From Bathynomus jamesi (Eukaryota; Arthropoda; Malacostraca; Isopoda; Cirolanidae), in the NCBI GenBank assembly GCA_023014485.1, contig JAJOZX010012255.1, positions 42,501-106,500 on the forward strand: DNA of 64,000 bases, in the 5' to 3' direction. This document shows positions 42,115 through 52,239 of this stretch, in pieces; position 1 is the stretch's first letter; the number at the start of each line of letters is the position of its first letter. Both the position numbers and the translations under genes were made by a program. The notes below the pieces were generated by a model that ran no database searches, was not told the origin of the DNA, and saw only the letters and a list, made by a program, of their open reading frames with translations.

Positions 42115-42650
42115 TTAAATAAGCCCATTGTGCTCCAAACAAGAAAAATAACTGTGGAAAAAGAAACTTTTCCCTCTTCCATACACAGGACATAACTCAT
42201 TCACCATAATTAAAAAAAACTTCAAATTTATATTTTTTTCCAGAAATAAAAAGAGGATAATTTTCAAGCCCCATAAAACCATTGTCTCCCTTTTCAAATT
42301 CAAAGACAAATGCAATAAAGACCTAAAATCATCCATTGTTTATTTTTATAAGTGTGACCGCTGTATAGGGCTTTATATTGGCAAAATAAAAAATCATTGA
42401 ATTTTAATTTATAACCTTCAACCTACCGTAAACTCCGACTCCTCTCCTGTCTACTTACTTTGTTTTAAGTGAGTTTGTTTTAAAAAGTAAGATTAACTTA
42501 AATTTTAGCCCTACCTTTGGTTTTATCGAGTTTTAGCACATATTAACTTTGTTGTCATTTTCATACGTTTTAATACTGAAAATGGAAATAGTAATGTTCG
42601 AAACGTCTGATCTGAAATAAACATAGTTTGCTCCTTACTGGTCTAAGGTT
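42115..42650 (+). pseudogene. Penelope-like endonuclease relic
   Basis: The plus frame at about 42328-42402 reads SSIVYFYKCDRCIGLYIGKI and KNH-stop, the start of a GIY-YIG domain (VYxxxCxxCxxxYIGxT). About 200 bp downstream is gaaaatggaaatagtaatgttcg, followed by aaacgtctgatctgaaataa, similar to 3' ends of Penelope-like elements. The upstream 200 bp has Lys/Phe-rich degraded coding. It is a third, more decayed PLE lineage. Confidence 0.6.
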
Positions 42651-43527
42651 TCTGAAACATGTATTATTGACATACTGTATATTCTATATATACTGTACAT
42701 ATATAAATACTGTATATATATTGGCCAATTGACAGTAGGCCCTATAATAATGTAATTAAAAGTTAAATAAGTAGATTGTTAATGGGTCACCAATGATCTT
42801 TCAATCAAAATAATAAATGCCATTAATAAAGGAGATTAATAGGTTTCGTGGTGTTTGTGTTATTACTTACAGTGACTAACAATAGGATAGTTCTTATTGA
42901 AATGTGCAGGTATTACAATTACTGAATTTACTGAATGCCGAGAATTAAGAGTAATTACACAGAGGACAAATGTACAGTGACTCACTGGTATTAAAATGCA
43001 ATAATTAGGATGATAAAATATTTTACGAAATAAATAATAATAAGCCTACATGCGGTATTACATTAAGTCCGATACGCGGTATTAGAAACACTTTAAAGAG
43101 CCTATTTGGTTAGGCGGAGAGTTTGTATGAATGTATGGGCTACATAACAAAGTAGCCTAATACGACACCGTAAAACACTGTAAGCCACGTGAGTTAGGCC
43201 TATGTAAAGAGTTATAGACACTTTTCACGGTCATAACTGACGAAGGTATAAAAGAAACTTTGTCAGTGTTTTCGAGCGGTTATCTTCACGGGTGAACACA
43301 GAAAATCCAACCCTGAGGACGAGAACAAAGAGGTTCTTTATGATGTGTTCTAATGTAGGTGGAAAGCTTCTGCTGGCGAAGCTGAATGGCTGATGTAGGT
43401 AAGCGATCTATAATAAACTCCAGGCGTTCCGAGGCATTGTAGACGTTCGTAGGAACACTCGAAGCTATAACAAAGTTAACCTTTTGCGATAACCTCAGAA
43501 CACACTTGAGAATTTTTGCACGGCTCT
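42651..43527. other. No gene recognised
   Basis: AT-rich to about 43000, then more balanced composition from 43170 to 43520 with gtaggt-containing words (tgtaggtggaaagctt, gatgtaggtaagcga). No coding homology or element ends seen. Confidence 0.4.
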
Positions 43528-43537
43528 TGCGCCTCGG

Positions 43538-43591
43538 TGATGTAGTGGTTAACGTCGCTGACTACGAATCCATCGGCCTCGGGATCGAGAC
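43538..43591 (+). promoter_or_regulatory. Pol III A and B boxes of SINE head 1
   Basis: The A box tgatgtagtgg begins at 43538 (consensus TRGYNNARNGG); the B box gatcgagac is at 43583-43591 (consensus GWTCRANNC, full match). Spacing of about 35-40 bp is normal for tRNA promoters. Confidence 0.75.
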
Positions 43592-43680
43592 CCGGTGATG
43601 GCAGGCGGCGCGCAGCAAAACCGAGCTGTTCATCTTTCCACACAATAAAAATTAGTTGGTAGATAAATGAGTACCCTGGG

Positions 43681-43731
43681 TAGCCTAGTGGTTAAGACGC
43701 TGAACTGCTGGTGGGGTGTGGTTCAGATTCC
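43681..43731 (+). promoter_or_regulatory. Pol III A and B boxes of SINE head 2
   Basis: A box tagcctagtgg (43681-43691); B-box-like gttcagatt (43721-43729), which departs from consensus at the sixth base. The minus-strand copy at 62.6 kb has gttcggatt, so the B box is weak in both. Head 1 is probably the active promoter. Confidence 0.6.
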
Positions 43732-43910
43732 ACGTTAAACTGTAGGACTAAGGTGGAGTGACAAGTTTGACCTTCGTCAGACTGAACAATTCGGGCGGAA
43801 GCAAAACCAAGGTTATATATTCGTGTCACATCCCACTGCACTGTATGTAAGAATAACTGAAATAGATTTTCTTTATGATCATTAAATGTAGGCACTATTA
43901 ACGAATCAGG

Positions 43911-45459
43911 CTGTAAACAGGAAGACGGTTTTGTTCTAGTCTAACTCTGTCTAACGTTAATATGAGTGACGGGCGCGGATGATCACTTTAAGTGCATCGT
44001 AAAATTCCAAGTCTAAAAGTTGGGTTCTCGAAAAAAAAGAAAGAGTTTATTATGGAAATTAGGAAATTAAGGGCATTAACGGAAGACGAACGAAATTGGA
44101 AAAGAAGACTCCATTCATTATGAATAATAATAATAATAATAATAGTAGTAGTAATAGTAGTAGTAGTAGTATAAAAATACTTGAACTGGTTGGCCGTTTG
44201 TTCCTTAATGGAAGAGCAAAATCTTCTGGTTTTGTCACGGCAGTTCTGTATTATTATTTTTATTATTATTATTATTACTTGCCATATCACTACCCTTATG
44301 TAATAAATAAACTAAATCCTATTAATTTTGCCTAAAATGATTCCCTGCTTCGAACGGCATATTCATATTGGAATATACTGTAAATATGTCAATGTCATAT
44401 CAGGTATGTAAAGCGTATAGAAAAATATTAACAAATATTTTAAAACTTTATGTTGGCTGTATTCTTTTTTTGAATAAAGTTTTCTGAGTTTTGAATTTTG
44501 AATTTTGATTAATCATTCAGGTTGCCATGTACAAAGCACTTACATGTAGGCTACATACCAAAAATGGGGGTTTGAGGGAATCAAGTATTATGGACATCAG
44601 TGACTGACAACTTTAACCATTTCCGAATTCAAATATTCAAAGGATTTATGCGTGTGTTTGATGGGAGACCCTTTAAGTAATTACGAGCTAAAAAAATAAA
44701 GGCTCCCCTCACCCTTGGGAGAGTGAAATTCGCAAGAAATTTAGTGGCAAAATAAATGTTCATAAAACCTCATTAAATTTACAAGAATTAGGGTCTTTTC
44801 AGTCGTGACACAATGCATGCGTGCAGCTGATGAGAGAATATATTACCTGTAGCGCTACCACTCTCAAACTAATTAACTGTGAGCACATCACATCTTCCGC
44901 AAGAAAGGAAAGCTTTGTCTTTATGTTGAAGAAAATAGGTGCAAAAGAGGGTAAACGGAAAGAGAAGAAAGTATAAGGAAAGGCGAAGAGAGAAAATCCA
45001 ATGAGAATTCATGGCCATATTATACAAAATCCAGCTTGCCTGCTTGCTTGACTTCTAAGCAGCCCACAGAAAATGTACTTGTCCCACACGAGGGACTCGT
45101 AAATGTATATTTCCCATGGGTTGCAAACTTTTTAATTAAAAACTTTTTTACTGAAGTCATTTATAAAACTTAATAATTTCCAGCGAAGAAAGCAAGTCGT
45201 TCTTAGAATATGCTTTATTTCCCTTAAAGTTATTAACACATTAACTGTGAAGTAATAAATGAACCTTATCAGAGCAGCGTTTGGGAACGAAGGAAGACTT
45301 CATAAAACGTGTCAAAAACGAAGAACATTCGAATACAGGCAACGATTGAAAATCATCATTGACTAACACGGTAAACAAAACGCTTATAAATATTGGTACT
45401 AAAGCTAAAGCACACGAAAGTTGCTTCCCAAATTGAATTCAATATAGGGGTCTACTATA
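43911..45459. other. No gene recognised; (AAT)n/(AGT)n runs
   Basis: (AAT)n followed by (AGT)n at 44124-44172 and (ATT)n at 44250-44276. The rest is AT-rich with no open frames of interest. A duplicated ttgaattttgaatttt sits at 44490-44510. Confidence 0.45.
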
Positions 45460-45560
45460 TTATTCTTTTTATACAGGACTGAGGGGCTAAGGGCAAACGC
45501 CCGCAGAAACGACCCCGCCACCCCTAAAAAGAGAAGAAGAGAGCCAAAATAAAAATATTA
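45460..45560 (+). mobile_element. LINE 3' UTR fragment
   Basis: ttctttttatacaggactga, ggggctaagggcaaacgccc and gagaagaagagagccaaaat match the 3' end of the LINE at 22750-22830. A shorter trace is at about 55176-55215. This is the typical short 5'-truncated LINE insertion. Confidence 0.7.
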
Positions 45561-45809
45561 TTCTTAATATAATTTTTTTTAAATTTTGAATAGATTGTGT
45601 AGTGAAAAGATGCATGTATATGTAGTGAGAAATAGAGGGAGAAATGTGTGTTTGAGAGTATGTTGGACTGCTCATTGGGTAGATGAGACACAATATATGT
45701 ATATACAATACATATAGAGGGAAAAGCGTTGGCTAAGAACTCGAACTGTTTCTACTACCTTGGGAAAATCAACATAGAAATATTCTCAGAAGTAGTCCAC
45801 ATATATATA

Positions 45810-46979
45810 CAGGGTGTCCCATAAGTCCGGCATCATAGGAGAAATTCATATTTTCTATTTCTACAGGCCATAATGTCTGTGAGCAAGGAAGAACGAATCC
45901 AGATAATTCTACTCATAGGAAATCTGAGTCAAAGAGAGGCCGCTGCTGAATTTAACAGACTGCATCCAGACCGCGAGTCAATAACACAGAGTTGTGTTAG
46001 CAGACTTGTTGCAAAGTTTAAGGAAACAGGATCCATAGAAGATAAACCACGCAGTGGACCTTCAAGGAGGTCACTGACGATGATACAGCGACTGCTCTCC
46101 TGGCTCATTTTAACAGAAGTCCCAATAAGTCTCTTCGGCGATTGTCCGCCGAGACAGGAGTGTCGAAAAGTAGCATCCATCGCATTCTTCAGGCTCACAA
46201 ATGGCATCCATATAAACTTCAGAAATTAAGCGAAGATGATCCCGACCGGCGGATGGATTTTTGTGAATGGGCTACGGAACAATATGCTCGGGATGCCAAT
46301 TTCCCGTCCACCATTCTGTTCAGTGACGAGGCTGTTTTTTATGGAAATGGTGAGGTAAATCAACAGAACACCCGTTACTGGTCTCAAAACAACCCTCACT
46401 ATTATACCTCTTCAAAGGAACAAGGTGCATCTCGGGTGATGGTATGGTGTGGCATTGGAAGGATCGCATCATAGGCCCCCTCTTTTTCGATGAACATGTC
46501 ACTGGAGGCACCTACCTACGTATGCTCAAGGAAGAAGCATTTCCCAGTGTCTTGAACGAAGAAGGAAATTTCGCAACATGGTTCAGCAAGACGGCGCTAC
46601 TGCACATTACAGCACCCAAGTAAGGGAATACCTGTACCAACAATTCCCTGGTCATTGGATAGGATGTCGAGGGCCTGTGGAATGGCCAGCTAGAAGCCCA
46701 GATCTCACGCCACTAGATTTTTATCTCTGGGGCCACTTGAAAGCGCTGGTGTACGCAGAGAAAATTAGGAGTGCTGAACATTTGCGGCAGCGCATTTGGG
46801 GCATGTAACACCATTACTCCTGACAGCATTCACCGTGTGCTTGCTGACTGGGTATCACGTCTGAATTTGTGTATTGAAAACAATGGACATATTGAGCACG
46901 TTCTGTAAATAAAAGCTTTTGTTTTGCCTTTTTTTATTATTTTTCCTATGATGCCGGACTTATGGGACACGACACCCTG
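45810..46979 (+). mobile_element. DD41D (rosa-like) mariner, nearly full length
   Basis: TA-flanked. Left cagggtgtcccataagtccg; right, reversed, has a 5-nt insertion (cagggtgtcgtgtcccataa) then gtccggcatcatagga. The TIR is about 35 bp. The 1.17-kb size and a transposase relic covering HTH through C-terminus make this the most complete DNA transposon in the window. Confidence 0.92.
45873..46908 (+). pseudogene. DD41D mariner transposase with about four frameshifts
   Basis: Pieces in order: MSVSKEERIQIILLIGNLSQ, REAAAEFNRLH (first HTH), FKETGSIEDKPRSG; shift at about 46079; LRRLSAETGVSKSSIHRILQ (second HTH), ILFSDEAVFYGNGEVNQQN (first Asp), SRVMVW; shift at about 46452; GPLFFDEHVTGGTYLRML; shift; MVQQDGATAHYSTQVREYLY (second Asp) and RSPDLTPLDFYLWGHLKALV (third Asp, 41 residues later); shift at about 46800; ITPDSIHRVLADWVSRL and NNGHIEHVL-stop. 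All three catalytic aspartates are readable, so decay is recent. The bipartite HTH binds the TIRs. Confidence 0.9.
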
Positions 46980-47103
46980 TATAAACAAGAGGCTTAAAAA
47001 AAGGAAAAAAGAGCAAGAAGCAAAGAACCATACTATTTCGTACTAAATCCACCACTGTAAGACAATTCCCAAAACTTTTATACTTGGAGGAGGGGAGCCC
47101 GAA

Positions 47104-47134
<31 letters not shown>

Positions 47135-47236
47135 TGGGAGTTCTTTTATGGTTTAGTTTTTATTAGGTCTCCCTTCGAAATAAAATTACCTCAAGTTCTC
47201 TTGTGTTACAAGCGTTTTTGGATTTCTAAGAATCGT

Positions 47237-47239
<3 letters not shown>

Positions 47240-47280
<41 letters not shown>

Positions 47281-47395
47281 CTCTTCCTATTTTTCTTTTT
47301 GTTGTTTGCTGGGTCTCATCTCATGCGAGAATCAAGGATCAATGCTCTATTCATTGCTCTGTCACATCTCTGATCTTGTATTTGCTGTATGAAAA

Positions 47396-47452
<57 letters not shown>
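47240..47452. repeat. (CT)n and (AT)n microsatellites
   Basis: (CT)n of about 35 bp at 47240-47275 and (AT)n of about 53 bp at 47399-47451, with C/T-rich unique sequence between. A further (TA)n run is at 47641-47668. Confidence 0.95.
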
Positions 47453-47454
<2 letters not shown>

Positions 47455-47640
47455 TTTCAATTCAGCAGAGACAGTAGATAAAATACTTAAGATTTTATTT
47501 CTTACACAGTTTGTTAGAGATTCCCAAGACATAATAGCATTAGGCAAAATATTGTAAACTGGTTATTTTTCGTTATTCAGATGGTAAATTCAAAAGAAAA
47601 GGCAAAAAACCACCTTTTCTAATTTTTTTGATCAGGACTC

Positions 47641-47671
<31 letters not shown>

Positions 47672-47684
47672 CACACACTTCAAT

Positions 47685-47906
47685 AATGGGCTACGTCGTG
47701 GCCATTGTCGTAACACCGCTTCCCGGAGATCAGCGAAGTTAAGCGACATTGGGTCTGGGTAATAGTTGGATGGGAGACCGTCGTCCTCCGCGCCCAGATT
47801 ATGTAGCGACCCGTGGTTCAGGTCCCACGTAAAGCTGTAGGTCCCCTCCGTCATATGACCTTAGATGTTGCGAAGGAGGTTGAACAACCCCAATTAAGAA
47901 AAAAAA
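47685..47906 (+). mobile_element. 5S rRNA-derived SINE, copy 2, with TSD
   Basis: The 5' part has the 5S core: gatcagcgaagttaagcgac, attgggtctgggtaatagtt, ggatgggagaccg. The body has gacccgtggttcaggtccca, cgtaaagctgtaggtcccct, tcatatgaccttagatgttg and a poly(A) end. acacttcaat directly precedes (47675-47684) and follows (47907-47916) the element, a perfect 10-bp target duplication. Internal pol III promoter and A-tail identify it as a 5S-type SINE mobilised by a LINE. Confidence 0.92.
47727..47783 (+). promoter_or_regulatory. 5S-type internal pol III promoter
   Basis: gaagttaagc (A box), the intermediate region around gggtctgggt, and ttggatgggagacc (C box) occur in the spacing of 5S rRNA genes. 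It would be bound by TFIIIA/TFIIIC in a functional SINE. Confidence 0.75.
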
Positions 47907-47916
47907 ACACTTCAAT

Positions 47917-48169
47917 TACACAAAAAATTCTCTCCGTAGGCCTCAATGGTGTATATACGTCTAACCAAAGGGGGGAGGGGGCACAATGGGGGGCACATTT
48001 TGCTATTAGTTATTTGCAGTTTCCGTATAGAAAGTTTAAAGAACTGCATGGAATTTGCGGAAAGTAGTGATATAATCGCTAAATTAGTATATGCAACTGC
48101 TTGTATAGTAGATATACCTGAATAATATGCTTATGAAAGAGATAAGAAGAGATCAATATGTCTTGCTTA
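47917..48169. other. No gene recognised
   Basis: Short interval between the SINE and the hAT element, with a g-rich patch aaaggggggagggggcac near 47966. Nothing else recognised. Confidence 0.4.
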
Positions 48170-48177
48170 TTCGTATA

Positions 48178-49401
48178 CAGTGGTGGGCACCGTTAACCAA
48201 AAGTTAACTTCGATAACGATAATCCGTTAACCCCAATTTTTAACTCCGATAACGATAATCCGATAATTTTACTACAAAGTTAACGGAAGTTAACGATAAT
48301 CCGTTAACGATAACTATTTCTTTAAACATTTAAAAAAATCAAGGAAAAAAGCTTTAAAACCCATAGAAAATGTTTATTTATGCAAAATCCAACAATAAAT
48401 AGGTATTTAACTGTATTTTTATCAAGTTCTGGTCAGACTGAGACTCAGAAGTGCCTGAGACAGAGGCGATCTCAATGTCGAGAACTTCTTCTTGGTGCTC
48501 CATGGTTGAAGTTTAAAAGTTTTAGAGAATGCTTGGTAAGGGAGAACTGAACGCTGTCTAGTTGACGATATACAGAAGAACCTAAAAAAAGTAAAATATC
48601 ATCGTAAAAAATATGCAACTAAACTAATAAAATATTAATTCAAACAAAATAGCAAAATTAATTCAAAATAATATTAATTATAATAATATTATAATATATA
48701 ATATATAATATTACGTTATATAAAATATTTTATTTTACTTAACCTTTTTCTGTGAATTTTCAATAGAAGTAATTTTTCTCTATGTAATTATTTTATCTAT
48801 AAAATATTTTATCTATGAATTATTTAGTCTATAAATAAAAATACTTTGTCCATGAATTATTTTGTCTATAAAATATTTTGTCTATGTAATATACGCAATT
48901 GTTATTTAATTCGACGACAATATTACAATCAGTGAATAAAAACTATTATTCAAATTTTACATACTATATATACTTTTTTAGAGATTTACTAACGCAGTGT
49001 AAAAATACTTATTCATTAGTCATTACTATAAATTAATTTTTCTCAACCGTACATTTTACCATACGTATCTCCATACGTATTAATATATATAATATTATAG
49101 GACTTTTACTAACGTTAAAAGAACCTTCTTACCTTCAATAAAAAGCGCACAACCTCCCCTTGTGAGATCTGGAAGCAGACTGAAGTTATGGCGGTTTGAA
49201 TTCATTCGCGGAGCGGTGATCTTCCGTGAATGACTCCTCGCAGTTAACGTGTTAACGGACTTTAACAGACTAAATATCGAGTTATCGAAGTTAACTGGTC
49301 CGATAACGATAAATGGAAATTAACTTCCGTTAATAGTCCGTTATAAAAGTTAACTTCGTTAATTAACTGTTATCGGATTAACGCTTTAGTGCCCAACACT
49401 G
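48178..49401. mobile_element. Non-autonomous hAT, 1224 bp, with 8-bp TSD and subterminal repeats
   Basis: The ends cagtggtgggcac and, reversed, cagtgttgggcac are hAT-type. TTCGTATA is duplicated exactly at 48170-48177 and 49402-49409. Subterminal DNA on both sides is packed with taacgataatccgtta and aagttaacttcg words, which are likely transposase-binding repeats. The interior is AT-rich with tatttagtctataaa-like repeats near 48790-48890. No coding sequence remains. Confidence 0.95.
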
Positions 49402-49549
49402 TTCGTATATTACTCAAATTACATTGACAGTCATTAGATCCTTATAAATGACCTAAAACTAGTTTAGTTTTAGTTGAAAAAAGAACTTAAAATAACATAA
49501 ATTGTGTTTAACTCAAATACAAATAAGAGAGCTACACTATGCATGGAGC

Positions 49550-50148
49550 ACCGACAATTCAGCGCAGGACAATTCAGCGCCGACAATTCAGCGCAAAGAC
49601 AATTCAGCGCCGACAATTCAGCGCAAGTCAGTACAGTTAAAAGTTTAGTTAAAAATAATAAAAATAAATCGCAATAAATAAAAAGAGAAAAATTTGTATA
49701 TTTATATATATGCTAAATTGGGTCTGTATCGAAGGAGTGACATTTCAAAGGAGTGACATAACAAAGGAGTGACATAAATACCGTAACGAAGGAGTGACAT
49801 AACGAAGGAGTGACAAATCGGAGATAAAATTCAAAGGAGTATAATTATTAAAATTTTATTTAAAAAAACAAAATTTGTTAGAATTGTTAAAATTAAGATT
49901 TTATTTCAAAAACTAGAAACCTAACCTAACCTAACCTAACCTAACCTAACCTAACAGTTGCAAGCCTCTCTTCCCTCTGGATTTGTTCTTTCTTCTTCTG
50001 TGTTGGTATTTTCGCGCTGAATTGTCTTGCGCTGAATTGTCTTGCGCTGAATTGTCTTTGCGCTGAATTGTCTTGCGCTGAATTTTCGACGCTGAATTGT
50101 CGGCGCTGAATTGTCCTGCGCTGAATTGTCGGGTCACGACTATGCATA
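49550..50148. mobile_element. Unclassified element with opposed arrays of gacaattcagcgc
   Basis: The left end actatgcatgg is followed by five gacaattcagcgc units (49553-49626). The right end has eight or nine units in the opposite orientation (50014-50133), then gtcgggtcacgactatgcatag. Between are five caaaggagtgacataa-like units (49733-49845), A/T-rich DNA, and a (CCTAA)7 block. No transposase frame is visible; open frames merely translate the arrays. The symmetry (actatgcat outermost, inverted unit arrays inside) indicates a TIR-type DNA transposon with subterminal binding sites. I cannot assign a superfamily. Confidence 0.7.
49920..49955. repeat. (CCTAA)7 telomere-type repeat
   Basis: Seven exact CCTAA pentamers, the complement of the arthropod telomeric TTAGG. 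It lies inside the element with gacaattcagcgc arrays, so it is interstitial. Confidence 0.95.
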
Positions 50149-51564
50149 GCCTATGATGTGAAATCAAACAGTCGATTAAAATTTTAATATTTTGATAACG
50201 AATTAAAAAAATTTATACATCAAGTTGTATTTTTATTTTGATGTAGAAAGGAGGGGCCTGAAAAATATATATATTTTATAATGCTTTGTGAATATATGCG
50301 CATGATTGCAACAAAATCTTTAATTTCCTAGCCATGTTAAGTTCATAATGTCGGCATCAAAAATTTCGGGTACCATGGAAATTTTTCAGGCAAAATGCGA
50401 GCCGCCCCTAGAAAAAAAATTAAGGCCGTACGCCTATGGGCCTAGTATTGCACACATTGAGGAAATCAACACTTATTCACCATATTCCCCAACCTGCTAC
50501 ATAGCTGATATTCAAAAAAGACTGATGACTGTATCATTAAAATCCTACGCAACAAATTGTTAATGGATTTGATATTTTTAAAATCTAATGGATTCCACGA
50601 AACTCATTAGTAGAGTTATCAATTTTTTTTTTATTCAGGACTGATAAATAGGGAGTACAAAAAATGAAAGTGGTCACTTTATTCGAAAACTACCAATTCT
50701 TTTTATTGTATGGCGTGTTAATTATTCGACACAATTTATTAAGTAACCAATTCAGATCTGGATTCAGTGATTGGAAGAACTCTAACCGTATCAGTGGACA
50801 CGAGCGCTTTGTAGAACATCGTGAGTGCATAATATAAAATGTCATAGGTAAAATCGACAAGGAGCTTCACAAATAGTACTGAACTGAAAAAAAAATTGAA
50901 AACTGAAATTGAACTGAAATTGGTCTTCAGTCTCGTATTCAACAAAAAAAATGAACTTTCAATTTTCGTACCATACCCTGTGCATTCGTTCAACGTAGCT
51001 GGATTGTGTGTTACAGGATCTTTCTTAGGAGCTACTTCTTATTTCATGTTTGTCTTAGAATTCTACAACTCTTTTTCAGCATCGACACGAAGGTGGCAGT
51101 TATTGAAGACTAACTAACGATGACAAATCTATAAAACTTCTACCGAAAACATTGTCTGCTACACGACGGTCAGCGAGAGCCGATGCACTTACGTTACGCA
51201 CATCGGACAATACAACAACGCCGAAAATACTTTTCAGTAACTTGCCGCCGAGGTCAAAAAATCGCGTTTTGTACGAGTTCCGTTTTGATGATATTGTCGG
51301 AGCCAAGGTAATACAATGGTATCTTTTATTTTGTATTGTGTGGCGTGTATGTGTTTAAGGTTGTTGATGTAAAGTGCAGATAGATATCATTTGTATTCCA
51401 TGATTTGTCTGTTTTTGCTTTTATGTGGTGGGTAAAGAGGAGCCTCGGTATCGAATTTGGCTTATGAAGTCATTTTACGCTGACAGAAGAGGAGCGTGAG
51501 AAAGAGAGCTTTCGCGACTCAGAAGTCGAAAGTAACATTTAAATAACCTTCAAAGAAATAATCT
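50149..51564. other. No gene recognised
   Basis: Several frames of 68-84 codons on either strand (for example 50739-50993 minus, 50896-51117 plus, 51152-51358 plus) overlap each other and have no homology I recognise. Some could be decayed retroelement parts adjoining the Gypsy relic. Confidence 0.35.
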
Positions 51565-52239
51565 TCAGATATTGATTCGATTAGGGTGCCGGCGAAAATG
51601 GGAAAAGAAAGTAGGTGGGAGAGTAGAAAAATAAGAAGGAATGAAAAGATAAATGACGATTTTTCCCATGGTGTGAATTTCGTTTCGGTTAGTGTGGTCT
51701 AGAGGAGTCTTACTTGTGTTTGAAAATCCTCTGTAAAGTGGTTCGTGGTTGGGTGGGAGTTTGGCCGTAATTTTAGGTGGTGGCAAACGGTCGACATGTT
51801 CAAAGTATGCAAGGGTACTTTCGAATGAATGTGTCTGAACCGGTGGTGTCGAGTAGACTGGATATGTAGTGACTCATGTGCTCGCGATGGAGGAGCAGAT
51901 GGTATTGCTTTGTGAGATGATGTCTTATGTCGTAGTGGTGAATATGTAGAGTGTGTTTGTGTTATGTGATAAAATGATTCTTGTGAGTATTCGGATGAGA
52001 GTTCTAGTGACTCAAGTGATCACGATGGTAAACCTATCCAGCGATCTTGTGACGATTTGAGGTGTTGAGTTTTAAGTTTGAATGTAGGGTCTTTTTGTGG
52101 TCGTGCACGGGTGATGGTGGTGATGGAGATTCAAGTGGAAGAGCATATGTAGAAGCTTCTAGACATCTCGTCAAAGTCCGGAATTTCTGCGCGAGTTTTA
52201 GCTCTTCTCCAGGCTCCATTATGAGTTAACGAACCTGAG
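51565..52239 (-). other. Downstream flank of the Gypsy relic, unrecognised
   Basis: C/T-rich minus-strand frames (51565-51786 and 52034-52219, the latter rich in Pro/Ser/His) lie where integrase should be but show no HHCC or DDE motifs. Origin unknown. Confidence 0.3.

Larger units (their letters stand above)
43528..43910 (+). mobile_element. Composite SINE with two tRNA-like heads
   Basis: Head 1 (43529-43604): tgatgtagtggttaacg then gggatcgagacccgg. Linker with ttccacacaataaaaat. Head 2 (43673-43737): tagcctagtggttaagacgc then ggttcagattccacg. Then a conserved body (gtaggactaaggtggagtga, ccttcgtcagactgaacaat, tcgggcggaagcaaaaccaa) and a tail with aatagattttctttatgatc. The same head-linker-head-body order recurs at 62541-62806 on the minus strand, so the two heads are part of one element, as in mosquito Twin SINEs. 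Confidence 0.85.

Noticed and set aside
43528..43604. Functional tRNA gene
   Set aside because: A and B boxes are present but no acceptor stem pairing is evident, and the sequence is part of a dispersed repeat.
47691..47783. Functional 5S rRNA gene
   Set aside because: Similarity is limited to the internal promoter and neighbouring bases. The 3' part is unrelated, and an A-tail plus target duplication show a SINE.
49920..49955. Telomere or chromosome end
   Set aside because: Only seven CCTAA units inside a transposon-like element with unique-looking DNA on both sides; it is interstitial.
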